DNA from: Lingula anatina
Lineage: Eukaryota > Brachiopoda > Lingulata > Lingulida > Lingulidae
Assembly (NCBI RefSeq): GCF_001039355.2
Contig: NW_019773903.1
Span: 572,123 to 636,122, forward strand
Direction of reading: 5' to 3'
Length of the DNA: 64,000 bases
Shown: positions 1-11,478 of the stretch, piece by piece
Numbering within the stretch: position 1 is the stretch's first letter
Layout: each line of letters opens with the position of its first letter
Notes under the pieces: model-generated
Told to the model about the DNA's origin: nothing
Seen by the model: the letters and a program-made list of their open reading frames with translations, nothing else
The model's database searches: none
Program-made: the position numbers and the translations under genes

Positions 1-979
1 TCCTTTTGGCGTTGAATAAAGTATAGAAAAGCTGTTTATCATATGATCATGTTGGAAACAATGTAAGATCTGCTAGCATTCAGCGAGTCTCCACTGAGTT
101 GGAGTTTGAGGTGGGCTATAAGAACGTACTTAGCTATTCTGATGATATTCTTGTGGGACGTAATTAATTTTGATTGCCATAAAAAGATAATTAAAGATAA
201 ACTACTATAATAATACATCTACCGCGCAGTTGGCCCTCTCCCTATGGATTTGAATGTGCTGGAATTAATGAACATTTCCTATGACCCGATGGGATGGAAT
301 GAATGTACCAGTCTCATGAATTGGTCTCATTAAATAGGTCAGTTACGGTAATGGAGAAATAATGATAATAATGATGATGACGATATTTCATTGAGCAGTA
401 AATGACTCCATTCATATTTGTGGCTTCGATAAGTCTATATATATATATTCAATACAAGCATAGACAGAATACGGCAATATTTTATTGAAAAAGAGAATCA
501 TCATTTTATTCAGTGAATGTAATGATGTAGTTAATTTAGCATAGATTTTTTTTTTTTTTGCAATCATATATAGATACATACAAAAGGTACACAAAAGTTA
601 ACAAGGTGATCTAAAGACAATTTCTATTTTTAAAGAGATGTTTGAGAATTTAAATACTGTCTTGGTAAACAATCTTTCAAGGGTACATTTAAGCTAGCTG
701 TAATCTAAGAAATAATTATTTATTTGTTTTACACATGCACAAATAATGAAGTCTTCCTCAATGATTCAATTGTTTTCAAACTTTCTGCAAATCACATGAT
801 TCGAATCTAGCCAGGCCTGATATAGATCAGTGTTTTAAAGTGTGGTTGGAACTTGTGTAAATATTTTGTAATGTTTCTTTTTTTGTTATTTGTATTTCAA
901 GGCTAACCTGCCTATGTGTTATGGCAGATAATTAAGGTATATTATGTTCCATATTTTTTGTCATTAATACTGACATATA
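1..979. other. AT-rich non-coding stretch
   Basis: I see no exon, RNA gene or full mobile element here. The stretch is AT-rich with short T runs (around 546-560) and a few TA repeats. If the + strand gene proposed for this window is real, this would be an upstream intron or flank. Confidence 0.5.
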
Positions 980-1367
980 GGCCATTCATATTAGAATGTT
1001 AACCGCGGTTGAGTTTACACCGATTAAACCGCAGTCAACCAAACCGCATCCAAACCGCTTTCAAACTGACACCGGCAGCGATCAGTAGCGGTAGAATCTC
1101 AGCACGCATACTTCCTGTCAAGCTTGCGCTCTTACTAGAATCTGTGCAACATGGTGGGAGCTCAAATGACGATACACTTGTGCGCTTCATATGTAGACAT
1201 CCGGTCTTGACCACGGTCAGGAGTTTACTCCCATTATACCCACCTCCCGATCTAGGTTTATTTCGACCGTGGTCAGGGCTATGTCGTCCGTTCACATTAG
1301 AAAAGTTAACCGCAATAGGACTGAGGTCAGACCTTGACCGCGGTTAAAAGTGCTAGTGTGAATGGGG
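980..1367. mobile_element. Family E MITE, Harbinger-like ends
   Basis: A 388 bp element with inverted ends: the left begins GGCCATTCATATTAG and carries AACCGCGGTT, the right carries AACCGCGGTT and finishes CTAGTGTGAATGGGG. The interior is rich in AACCG words and has a second internal GTTCACATTAG, so it is foldback-like. Flanks are TA on the left and TAA on the right. The two overlapping ORFs here (112 aa + and 86 aa -) are by-products of the GC-rich repeat, not genes. Ends of the type GGCCNNATTCACAC are common in PIF/Harbinger non-autonomous elements; that assignment is inference. Confidence 0.6.
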
Positions 1368-1381
1368 TAACAGACTGGGCT

Positions 1382-1609
1382 CCCATGCCCAGATCATTCC
1401 ATCTGGATCGGTCTAACTCCCTAGGGAGTCTCACTAAATTGCTACCTGAATTGTCTGCCACGCCTACCAAATCAGCTAGGGGGTAAAGTTAATTACCCCC
1501 TAACAGCTTTACTAGGCATGACAGACATTTAAGCTGGTAAAGTAGATAGCAATTTAGTCAGACTCCCCAGGGACATAGATAGATCCAAATATCTGTGGGA
1601 ATGGTCCCA
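1382..1609. mobile_element. Family A palindromic MITE, old copy
   Basis: An aged member of the palindromic family described at 35280-35494. The left arm has GATCGGTCTAACTCCCTAGG and the right arm mirrors it with CCCCAGGGACATAGATAGATC. The centre TAATTACCCCCTAACAGC is the conserved family core. No clear target duplication survives. It sits a few bases right of the family E element. Confidence 0.6.
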
Positions 1610-1775
1610 TATATACACATATCTTCCATTTGCTTTGGGGTTGCCTATTTCTGATTTCACTGTAAAAATCAGAGATATGACATGTTCAGACTAGTCTCAT
1701 AGTGAAACGGTATCTGGGCTTAAATGTACAATAAATAGCCTGGTCATGCAGTCTACAAGCCAGTGTTGAAAGGTT

Positions 1776-1842
<67 letters not shown>
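1776..1842. repeat. (CA)n(GA)n microsatellite
   Basis: About 22 CA units run straight into about 11 GA units. The small ORF reading through it as THTHTH and RERERE is an artefact. Confidence 0.95.
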
Positions 1843-1972
1843 TCCCTATGTAAAGACAGGCTATAATTGGGGCCTGCATCTGTTAAATTTCTGGTTTGCT
1901 AATTCAAGTTTTCTTTGGCTCATTCTTTACTCTAAATGGTTTTGCTTGAACCTCCTATCAACAATCTCCTAG

Positions 1973-2100
1973 TTGACTGATTTATGTGATAGGCATGTGA
2001 TTTTTTCACAAACCAAAGATGGCAGAACCAAGGCGATTAAGTCACAGACAAATGAGATATATGCATATATGAAAGATATCAGGCCTTGTAAATGGATAAG
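1973..2100 (+). CDS. Candidate coding exon 1 of unidentified gene
   Basis: The interval is open in one frame for 42 codons plus 2 nt (phase 0 in, phase 2 out). It follows an acceptor with a pyrimidine stretch (AACCTCCTATCAACAATCTCCTAG) and ends at GATAAG|GTATTT. The peptide is mixed and protein-like, for example KSQTNEIYAYMKDIRP (about residues 23-38). The out-phase AG| is completed by the first base of the next candidate at 2389 to give Arg. No domain is recognised. Chance of a 42-codon open frame alone is not small, so the case rests on the splice sites and phase match. It could be an internal exon, with the true gene start outside the window. Confidence 0.4.
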
Positions 2101-2388
2101 GTATTTACCAACACTACCTACAGATCTTGTTGCACTAACACCACATTGACCACATAATCCATAAAATTAACCGGCACTACCAGCGCGGATGAATGTTAGT
2201 GCTAGGTATCGCTTTGTTGGTGCTAAATAATTTTACTGTCTGTTGGTCAGTCCATGGGTTTTGTACAAAAACATGTACATGTATTTTGTGTGATCAGGTG
2301 GAATGCAGTTGTTCATGGAGTTTTGTAATATGATAGGTTTGATTTAATTTATATTTTGATAATTTTAAGCTACTTACTTATATTTCAG

Positions 2389-2493
2389 ATCTGTCTTGTG
2401 TAAAGAAATTGATAACAAGAATTTTGCTTCTTTATCATCGCTGAATCATTCTGCCTCATGTGTAGAAAAACATATCTTGTCTTTTTGGAAAAG
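2389..2493 (+). CDS. Candidate coding exon 2 of unidentified gene
   Basis: A good acceptor (CTTACTTATATTTCAG|) opens a frame of 34 codons flanked by 1 and 2 nt (phase 2 in, phase 2 out), ending TGGAAAAG|GTTTTT, a weak-to-fair donor. In-phase matches the 2100 donor. The peptide has a serine-rich run and ends with a helical-looking EKHILSFWK. The other two frames contain stops. Its out-phase agrees with the strong acceptor at 5939. Function unknown. Confidence 0.45.
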
Positions 2494-3539
2494 GTTTTTT
2501 ATTTTTATCAATCCAGTATGAATTTTTTTTTTACTTCTTGAAGGAAAAATCTGTACTTTTTAAAGTACATTACACCCTTACCACATGGTACATGGTATAT
2601 TGCAGTACTTGCACATGTAATGTTAAATGTGCTGAGCCGAAGTAGCCTAAGAAAAAGAAAATCAATCGTTGTTATAATCATCCCAGAATGCAATTCATTC
2701 TCAGCCAAATTAGGAGACTGCTAACCAATAGTGCATGGCTTTAACTACAGATGTCTGCCCTTCCTAAACTCGTAATGTCTTTCCGTACATGTTGCCAGAT
2801 ATTTCATCATTTTGCAGCGAGAGGTCGGGCCATGATGCATGATAGAAGATAAGTTAGTTATGTCTTTTTCGATTGTTTCAATTTTTTTATCCTAAGTGCC
2901 ATGATTTTTGAGTGAGGGAAGCATAATTCATGTCTGATTCAAGTCAAGTTTGTTGCCTTTTTTCATCATTTTTGAAGCATTATTGATGTCTTTCAGTTGA
3001 CAATGCCAAATGTGCCATCATTTTTTTGTGATCAAGTTACTTGCTTTATGTCAATCTTCATAGTTATTTGCTATTTTTTATCAATTATGAAGTCAATACT
3101 ATCTCATACATAATGCCTAATGTGCCATGATTTTATAAAGCTATTATTAATAGGTATAATTTTTAATCCACGAAAATTTGATTTTTGGTTTAGTCTCTTC
3201 TGATCGAAGGAGAGATATATCTCTCAAGCACATTTCAAATGGTAGTATTATATTAATTTTATAGCAAAGGAACGTGCAGCAGCACGGTCATTATACTTCT
3301 TTTGCCATCCCATCTTTTACAAACCCATTCAGTAATGTCTTTTTGCATGCCATGCCAAATGTTTCTCAGTTCCGAGGCAAAAGTTGTGATGTCTTAATCC
3401 AATTTTTTGTTTAATTTATTTTCTGTCTGCTGTAATGTCTTTTCGTGACCATTGCCAGATAGATAAATTCAGTCCATTAGATTGCTGAGTGCAAAAGGCT
3501 GTTACCAAAACTCTCAGTGATTGTCATAACAACAGAACC
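2494..3539. other. Non-coding stretch with degenerate ATGTCTTTT repeats
   Basis: There is no exon candidate. The words TAATGTCTTTYCG, GCCAGATA and CCATGATTTTT recur at irregular spacing (near 2777, 2860, 3329 and 3433), suggesting a decayed tandem repeat. Confidence 0.4.
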
Positions 3540-3544
3540 ATGCA

Positions 3545-3712
3545 CTGGGGTAGCGCTATCACTCGCCAATTTAGCCAAATGCTGAAACTGACTTAAATTG
3601 GCTAAAGAAAATAGGTTTGATTTGTTGTAGTAAAATTTAAAGCATGTGGAGGAAAAAGTGATGAAAAAGTAGTGATTTGGCTAAGCAAACAAATTTGCTA
3701 GCGCCTCCTTGG
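3545..3712. mobile_element. Family H MITE (TGGGGTAGCGCTA ends)
   Basis: The left end CTGGGGTAGCGCTATCACTC is mirrored by the degraded right end TTTGCTAGCGCCTCC. The flank ATGCA occurs at 3540-3544 and again at 3713-3717, a 5 bp target duplication. A better preserved relative lies at 26246-26417, sharing the internal TTAAATTGGCTAAAGAAAA and TGATTTGGCTAAGCAAA. Confidence 0.65.
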
Positions 3713-3854
3713 ATGCAGGTGTTGTGAGATACATCAGACAGTGGTAATTACTTGTTAATTGTGACCAAAATGAATGAATAAAATGTTATTACCTGAATTT
3801 TGATTGAAAAGTTTATTGGGTTCACATTCTTAAATTTTATATTTATGTCACTAA

Positions 3855-4069
3855 GGCTGTATTCCCAAATCTTTTAGATCGATCTATCCCTGCGGGGAGT
3901 CTCACTAGATTACTGTCAGATAATCTGGCTTAAATGTCCGTCCCGCCTACTACAAGCTGTAAGGTGGTAATTAACTTTCGTGTCAGCTTGGCTGACAGCT
4001 ATTTAGCGTGAACCCCCAGGGAGTTAGGTCGATCTAAAGTAGATCGATCTAATCTCTGGAAATGGGGTC
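3855..4069 (+). mobile_element. Family A palindromic MITE, young copy
   Basis: A 215 bp element, same length and nearly same sequence as the copy at 35280-35494. It runs from GGCTGTATTCCC to GGAAATGGGGTC and is flanked by TAA at 3852-3854 and 4070-4072. Both arms carry AGATCGATCTA and the interior has TCTCACTAGATTACTG and TAATTAACTTTCGTG. TTA/TAA target duplications are the hallmark of PIF/Harbinger. No transposase is encoded. Confidence 0.8.
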
Positions 4070-5939
4070 TAAAAGTAGTAAATCTTGAAAAAAAGAAAAT
4101 GCCAGAATAAATGAAGCATTAAGACATTTTAATAAGTAATTACCATAACATATGGGACAGATGACGGCATAATTGGTTGTACAGTACTTATCTGTACTTA
4201 ACTGTTTTGTAAGATAAAGTTTTCAAAGCACATTCAAGTTAGTGTGACGATTCTAGTCACCACAAGCTGAAGGAACGCTAATATGATTTTGTTTTATCCA
4301 AATAGTCTGATAAAGTAAATTTATATCAGACGGATCAAAATTTCCAGTCAAAACAAAGTGAAATTGGCAGGTAGTATTTCATTTCACTGTCCAAACTTGA
4401 TTTCTCAAGCTTTTGCCATATAAAAACTTCTTGAGAGCCATAGGACCTGAGGTTTAAGTGTTATTTCTATTCAGTTCACACAGAGCAGACGAAAACTGTT
4501 TTGATTGACAGACGATTTCATGAATTATCACCACCTTGATATTCTAAGTAATGCAACATTACTGACTACCAATCAAACAACATGTTTCTGTTTAATTCTT
4601 TTACATGCCATGTGCATAGCACCTGTTACGTCAAATTTGGTATTTTATGCGTAACAAAGAAAACCTGGGACCGTGTGGAATATCATCAGCGCTAATCTCC
4701 CATATATAAACTGGATTCTGATCTTCGTTGCCATATCGCAGGTGTGACGGCAAAGACTGATATTCTCTTGCCAGTCGGATGCCATCTTGGCCTGATTAAG
4801 AAATGTTAAGAAAACATCTTTTTTTGACCCCCCTGTACTGATTTTATTAGAGCAACTTGTAGCACCAAGGGTGTGTAATTTTCAGGAAAATATTTTGTCA
4901 TGATTTGACCGGGTTTGTTTACTAATGACATTCAGCATGATCTGCTGGAATTTTATGTGGGATGAAGAATAAACAAACAGAAAAGACTTTGCTCAAAATA
5001 GATGGAAAAGAAAAAAAGTTGCATGGTTTTAGGTCATAGAAAATAGTGTGAATTTCCACTTTTTTCTTTATAACTTATTTGAAACATTAACATGTAGCCC
5101 ATATAATAATTTGCAATTTGTCCATGAGACACATGATCATTTGTTAAATAAAAATGCTTCATTGGTGTTGTTAGGTTGTCAAAGAACTGATTCAGAAATG
5201 CCTTTGCATGCAATTTAATGTACAGTTGTGCAAAAATTGTTGAAAAGATTTGGCTGGAAATATGATTTGTTAGAACTCTTTTTGATAAAATAAGAGGATT
5301 GCTATATCGTAGAACTTCTACATGTTTGTCAAAGTGGAGAAAGGAATGTTAAGAACATATGAGAATGTGAAGATTGTGTACATGTTGTAACTTCAAAGGT
5401 AGATGGTAAGTGTGTGCGTGCGTGTAAAGAAACGGCGTGTTTGTTTACCTTACATCATGCAGCTAAATACCCAGCACCTCGGCTTGTTCTTTTACAGTTG
5501 ACATGAGGTTGTTAAGAGGAAAAAAAATAGAGAGGCATAAATTTGGATGCCGTTTCAAATTTTGTACAGCTTTTTATATATTAACATATCCAAACATTTA
5601 TTTCCTTGGTGTGTCAGCATCTTAAAACATCGAACCAGATCCCAGTTGAGTATTTGGTGAAAGATTGGGTAATATTTTGACAAATTATCCAACCTTTGAA
5701 GTCACTAACTGGCTGCGTACAGCTGGGATATTTCAGAAATTAGTCTTGTGTTAAGTATCGTGTATTTACAGTACTTTAAGCAGCTAAAATGCCGAAGTGC
5801 AGTTTGAATCCTGTTTTGTTGCATGATGCTTCTGTTTCTAGATATTACTCCAATTATACAAGAGCTAAATTCTGTACATTTGATTTTGAAATTGTGCTTT
5901 GCAGTCTTGTTTCAAGAAATTGTTCATAATTATTTGTAG
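4070..5939. other. Non-coding, presumed intron
   Basis: The sequence is AT-rich with no splice-bounded open interval that I trust. One 48-codon ATG ORF on the minus strand (about 4787 down to 4641) lacks any supporting signal. Confidence 0.4.
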
Positions 5940-6080
5940 GGTACTTAAAACGCTCCAGACAGTTCTTTTAATCTGCTGCCAACATCTCCTTCAGTGCTGA
6001 CACTTGCTTCTCTTCCAAATGAAAGCTGTCGCCACAAGTTTAACAACTTGACTCTTACGTGTCTTTCAAACCTGCCACAG
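5940..6080 (+). CDS. Candidate coding exon 3, apparent 1-nt frameshift
   Basis: A strong acceptor (CATAATTATTTGTAG|) opens phase 2, matching the 2493 donor, and reads VLKTLQTVLLICCQHLLQ before a TGA at 5998-6000. From about 5991 a different frame is open to a good donor CCACAG|GTACTA, reading VLTLASLPNESCRHKF and more, ending in phase 0. The two halves make one continuous helical-looking segment if one base is missing near 5992. Alternatively the exon starts at an internal AG (5962 or 5994) and the first half is intron. The peptide contains two N-X-S/T sequons. No family assigned. Confidence 0.4.
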
Positions 6081-6426
6081 GTACTAATAGTAATGTGATG
6101 ATAAACTCAATGTCATATTAATATAATTTCTCAGTTTCGATTACTGAAAGTCCAGGAGTAATTTTTGCAGTCTTGCTGCAAGCCATTTACGCCAAGATTT
6201 TACGCATTGGAATCGAGTGTATATGTTATTTGATACTTTGCTGATGTCATGCAGTTAATTTTTTTTCTCATCTGACGTCAAGATAAGATCAGAATGGAGG
6301 CTGGAAGTGAATCTATCTGATTCAGTGAGAATGAAATTGAATGAAATCAATAAACGAGATGAAGCCACATGTTATGAGATTATAGTTACTAGTATATAGA
6401 ATTTTGTTATTTTTTTTTGCACTCAG

Positions 6427-6539
6427 AAGGAAATGTGATTATACAGGGTTGTATGTCGAAGGTGCTGCAGAAACAGAACAATTGTCGGCAAACAGAATCT
6501 GGAAATTTCATGAAACTGCTAAAAATAACCTACTTGAAA
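6427..6539 (+). CDS. Possible coding exon, frame unresolved
   Basis: It is preceded by one of the best acceptors in the window (GTTATTTTTTTTTGCACTCAG|) and followed by TTGAAA|GTAATT. Two frames are open throughout: phase 1 in to 0 out (with MSKVLQKQNNCRQ), and phase 2 in to 1 out. Neither joins the phase 0 end of the preceding candidate, so an exon is missing, it is alternative, or it is spurious. Confidence 0.28.
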
Positions 6540-6920
6540 GTAATTCTTGGGTTGGGTTTTTCTGATGAATATAGATTTGAAATTATGACAGCAACAAATA
6601 TGTATGTTTCATTTTTGTTCATTCTATACGTGTGCCTCTTCAGTTTCATGATTTTATTTTAAAATGAGAAAAAATATTAAATGTGGATGAGGTGTTGTAC
6701 ATTGTGACACAGGTACTACAGTTATTGTCTGACAGCTTCGGGTATAGCAAAAACCACACACCTTCTTTCAACTTTTTTTTTTTTGAAATATTAAAACTTT
6801 TGCAAGATTTATAATTTTCAGGTGTTAAGAACTTTCCAATAGTTAGCCAACCTAGGTTTCAAAACTTTTGTAGTAACAAATTTAAGTCAGACTTGTAGCT
6901 AGCAATTTTAAAGCAGGTTC

Positions 6921-7071
6921 AAGTTTCACAAAAAAAAAAAAAAACTCTAAGTCAGTTCCCTGGCTTTGTTGATTGGATTTCCATCAGGGTACTGTTACAC
7001 TGCTCCTGATAGGGTAAGATGTGACCATGTAACCGTGGTAATTAAGTTCTTAGCCAGGGAACCTGACAAAT

Positions 7072-7107
<36 letters not shown>

Positions 7108-7115
7108 TGAAACTG
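6921..7115. mobile_element. Foldback element with poly-A/poly-T arms
   Basis: The left arm AGTTTCAC + A run + CTCTAAGTCAGTTCCCTGGC is mirrored on the right by TAGCCAGGGAACCTGACAAA + T run + GTGAAACT. The interior of about 80 bp is unrelated. The T run is 33-34 bases. No target duplication was identified. Confidence 0.6.
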
Positions 7116-8254
7116 GGATCAGGGGTTCTTTTCTAAAAAAAAACCTTTTTACCCCATTTAGTTCATTGAATTTGAGAAATAGCATAGAAGTTATCCAGGT
7201 CAGGCCAAAATTGCAGTTCTTTCGATCCCTTTAAATTCAAAACCCTGCCCACAGGTCTGTAAGAATTATTTAAGAAAACAAACTTGCTTCCCTTTTTCTT
7301 TTTTATTTATTGTTTCCTTTTTTTTTTTTTTTTTTGGGGGGGGGGGTATGTGTTGTTTGATTTTAATGAGTAATTGCTGTAAACTTTGCTATCTCTCAGG
7401 ACATTATATTATTCATATTTCAGTTCATCTGCTCTCTGTAAAAATGCAGTAAAATGACATCTTTTAAATGTAACTCCCAATTTCAGATAATTGTATTGGT
7501 GTCCTTCAAATTACTTGTAATTTGTAAGCAGAGGCATAAATCAGGGATGAGATTTTTCCCAATATTGGTGGATTTCTGGCTCTTTGGGAGTCGAAAATTA
7601 TAAATGTTGAGATTGATCCCTTGGACCCTGTGCCATATTTTCTGACTTTTTCGCTAAATGGCATTCTCATATCCGTGATTAATAGCTTGCCCCCCCCCCC
7701 ATTTCAAACATTGTCCGTACTAAACACCCATTTTTCTCTGAAAATTAGCAAAAATGCCCATCAGATGACCAAATTTCATACAACATTAATTTCTAATACT
7801 TACACATTTCAGTATGTTTTATGATCGAGGGACAAAGGGCAAGATTTTGCACATAAACCATCTCTTGTTGAACTTATCTGAAGAACATGAATTTATGTCA
7901 ACAAAAATAATCTATTTTATCACCACCTGACGAACTTTAATAAGGGTGAACCATCTTGACACAGTTTTCAATAATATGCAACCCAGGTGTCGAAGTGAGG
8001 GCAAGATTTGAAAAAAAAAAAAAAAACGTGCTTAAACATGGGTTAAGTTCTCTTTATAATTTTTCCATGTTGTTGCAGAGTTATGTCCAGTGTCATGACA
8101 AGAGAATCAAAGGTTTATTAGACAGAGATACGATTTTTCCAAACACTGGTGGATTTCCGACTTTTTAGGTGGTGTTGGTGCTTACAACAACAATGATGTT
8201 TTTGTGACTATTGGAGGGGGGAGGGGGGTCCGACCTTTTGGGAGCCGAAAAATA
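7116..8254. other. Non-coding stretch with dispersed GGTGGATTTC repeat
   Basis: The phrase TTGGTGGATTTCTGGCTCTTTGGGAGTCGAAA (positions ~7565-7597) recurs in altered form at 8142-8165 and 8232-8252, so part of this is an older duplicated repeat. Homopolymers lie at 7318-7347 (T then G) and 7690-7700 (C). A short splice-bounded interval at about 8079-8113 is too small to call. Confidence 0.45.
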
Positions 8255-9406
8255 TTTGTCCCAGTTTATCCCAGGACAATTCCTTAAGTATCATTTTTTT
8301 GGCAAAATCATACACCGGGCACCTTTAACAAGAGCATTCCAGGCCTTGTCTTAACAGACTAATAACATGAAATACCAATATTGGAAGCTCACTGAAGCGT
8401 TTACATGGGGTTACTAAAACATTGCAATCATATACCGTAACAATGACAGCTATGAATTCTGGCAGTTTGATCGTAATTTGTCTCGTCTCTTCCTTGTTTT
8501 GTGCCTTTTCCAAATGCGTATAATGTTTTAGCCAATTATGAGATGTTAGGAGATATAGGTTTTGTGCAGTTAGAATTTGTTTTGTCTGATATGATGATGA
8601 TGTCTGTCTCATTAGTATTTGTAAGCCAGTTAACTGAGAATTGACAGGATGATAATTATACTAGTGGCTTATAATTACATGCTGTAGGGAACTTGGTACA
8701 GAATTTTAAGTACACCTGTTGTACCTGTATATGATCCAATAGTGATATATCAGCTTTGATTATTTCACTTACGTGTAATCATTATGTAATAGACCTACAG
8801 ATGTGAGTTATTTCCAGCTGCCAGGCCAGTGATTCCAGTGACTAATGCCCCATTCTCACTATCATCTGAAAAATCCAGATATTTCAAAATCGAAGATCTA
8901 GTAGAATGTAAAAAAAAAAATTGATTCCCTTCCCTGTACACACGCAAGAAGATGAAGTCAAATCCCATGCTGAAAATCCAAATGCTGTCTCCTGTTTGAA
9001 CCATGACACATGGGCCGCACAGGAAAACCCTGTTCATACAAAAATATGGCACCATTTACTGTTCTATTCGCCCTCTGCTTTTTTGCGATCTTTTTTATTT
9101 GTCACATCAAGTGCTACTCAAAAGACATTCTAGCATTCAGTTTTTAAAAACTATTATTATTATATTGTTTTATTATTCTCTGTTTGAATCCTTGATTTGA
9201 TCAACATTTTTTTTTTAATTTTATTTTTTTATCATGTCATATGCACAAGTCATGAATGTTAAGAAAGCTGGCACAATTGGTATCATCAGGAAAGTAAACG
9301 ATTGGATAATTTCCTGCTGAAAGAGCTTAAAGCCAATGAGAGTCCCAGACGGGACATTACTGTTAGATGCCACTGAGGTATATTATGTGGTTTCCATTTG
9401 GCCTGA

Positions 9407-9441
<35 letters not shown>

Positions 9442-11470
9442 CTTTTAAAGTTAGTGTGTGTGTGTCATGTATGTGTGTGTGCTTTTGTGTGTGTTTGACT
9501 GTAAGTATGCATGTGTTTGTGTGTATGCATTCGTACATTCACGTTTGCGTGCACATCCGTATAAATGTACATGCTCTATTTCTGAGCACTTTTTATATTG
9601 TAAGCAAACTTTATTTTACAGACTGGGCAGCATTATTTGTAGAAAAGTGACTCATTCACCATGAGCTTTATATTTAATGCTGCTTAAGTGGTTCAGTAAA
9701 ATATCCTGAATATGATGTAAGTTAGAGTTTTTTGCTACTTCACTTAAAACACGAAATTTTTAACTTCTCAATCTGAAATTTCTTGGATTTAAAGAATAAA
9801 TCATTCTTGTAATGATTAGCAATTGTTATTGCACTCAACATGAGTCCATCTTTGGTGCATTTGTTGTAAACAGCAGATGTATATCGAGGGAATTAATGAA
9901 AATTGATAGTTTCCGATGCATGAAAGTAATGCTCTAGAGAGTGTGTTGAGTTAACAATTCTTATTATATTTCTTATTGGCCTTGATAAAAAACAGGTTAA
10001 GGTTATGCTTAGAATAATAACTTGTAAGCATGCAAGTACAAAATTGGACAAGATTGTTTTTTTGGACAAGATTAAGTTTTCTCTATTATTTGTGATTGAG
10101 TGACTTCTGTGAGATGTTGTATTTCTGTTTCATATGAATGTGCTGTAGAATGCATGAAACTGTCCATTGTGGTGTTGTTTAGAAAAAATACATACTTGAT
10201 TTCCATAAATAACTTCATCACTTACATGAAATTCAAGACCAACATTTTCTGATTTCCTTTGTATTTGTGTACAAAAAAACCTGAGATTGAATTTTATTTT
10301 ATTTGAAAGAATTCAAAAGAGATGTATGCAATATTTGTCCCATGCTGCCTAAGGCCTTGATGAAATAATTTCATCAATTCTGTGGACAGGATTGTAAGCA
10401 AGTGGCCTTTATTTGCTAATATCCTCAGTAAAATGCTTTTTCTCCTTGTCAAACTATACCTGATAGTTCAACATTTCCCAATGCAGTCATTTTCCAGTGG
10501 CGGTGAAAGGAAAGAAAATGGGATATAAGACAAACCAGAATCAAATCTAGATAATATGCTAGTTAAAAGGGCCATTCCTGTATTATTCAGACAATAGTTT
10601 GATTGACTTAGAATGGAATCGAAATCCAGACAGACGTGAAGACCCATGCATTAAAAATTTCCCCAGATGCTACGGGAAGGCCTCCTGTGAATTCCGCCAT
10701 CTGGAAACTTAACACACATTTACTGGTTTAATGAGTAAAAAAATTAAGTGGATCTGTCTTTTTGACTGAAGGTGTGTTCAGACATGAGCTGTTTTGGATT
10801 GAAAAAGGGTCCAGTTCAGAGATATCCCAGTAACCAGCTGTTCTAGCTGTTGTGATGATGGTAGTTAGGCATGAATCATATAGATGCTTTTCAGAACCTG
10901 TCTTAACTGACCAAAAAAGCACCTGATGAGGCCCTGGAAAAAATAAGAAAATAATTAGATTCTGATCTAGCAGAAAATCATATCCACTTCAGTGATCTTG
11001 GATAATGACTTTTTTAATCATAATATTTTGTTTTTTGTGTGTGTTTGTTTTACTAGCTAGATTACAAAGAAAGTATTTCCAATATGCTGTAGATAATTTG
11101 ATAGTTTGTAAAGTTGAAAGAGATATGCAATAAGATGATATTGTTGAAGTATTTGCTTTGATTTTCAAGACAAATTTGTTGGATGAAATGTTTGAATGTG
11201 TATACATTTGACTGTCCTACATGTATGAAAAATGTGTTATTTTATATTGTGGTATGTCATGCATTACATTGTGTTATGTAGAAATGTTATGTTTTTTGTT
11301 ATTTTCTGTTATATTGTGTTGTGATGTGTTGTGTTATATTGTATTGTGTTTTATTCTGGTGTGTTATATTGTGTTGTGTTATATTGTCATTGTTTCATGT
11401 TGTTATGTTGTACTAATTGTTATGTTGTGTTGTGTTATATTGTGTTGTGTAAATTGTGTTATATTGTGTT
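8255..11470. repeat. 3.3 kb direct duplication, copy 1
   Basis: This matches 12131-15465 over almost its full length with scattered substitutions and small indels, beginning TTTGTCCCAGTTTATCCCAG in both and ending in a GTGTTATATT-rich minisatellite in both. It includes a (TG)n tract at 9409-9440. Matching small ORFs in the two copies (for example those ending LLRQGLECSC) share ancestry by duplication and are not evidence of genes. Copy 1 retains about 105 bp (8690-8795) that copy 2 lost or exchanged for a family B element. Confidence 0.9.
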
Positions 11471-11478
11471 ATAGTCAG
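11221..11478 (+). repeat. GTGTTATATT minisatellite, copy 1
   Basis: Degenerate tandem words TGTGTTATATTGTGTTG. The 99 aa ORF of repeated C-Y-I-V-L-C residues is a reading of this simple repeat. The longer homologue is at 15210-15700. Confidence 0.85.

Noticed and set aside
1009-1347. Overlapping 112 aa and 86 aa ORFs
   Set aside because: Both lie wholly inside the family E element and reflect its GC-rich inverted structure.
4641-4787. 48-codon minus ORF starting in a good ATGG context
   Set aside because: No homology, no splice or promoter signal, and length within chance expectation.
8079-8113. Short interval between TGTTGTTGCAG| and AAAG|GTTTAT
   Set aside because: Two frames open in only 35 nt, and it sits within a dispersed repeat region.
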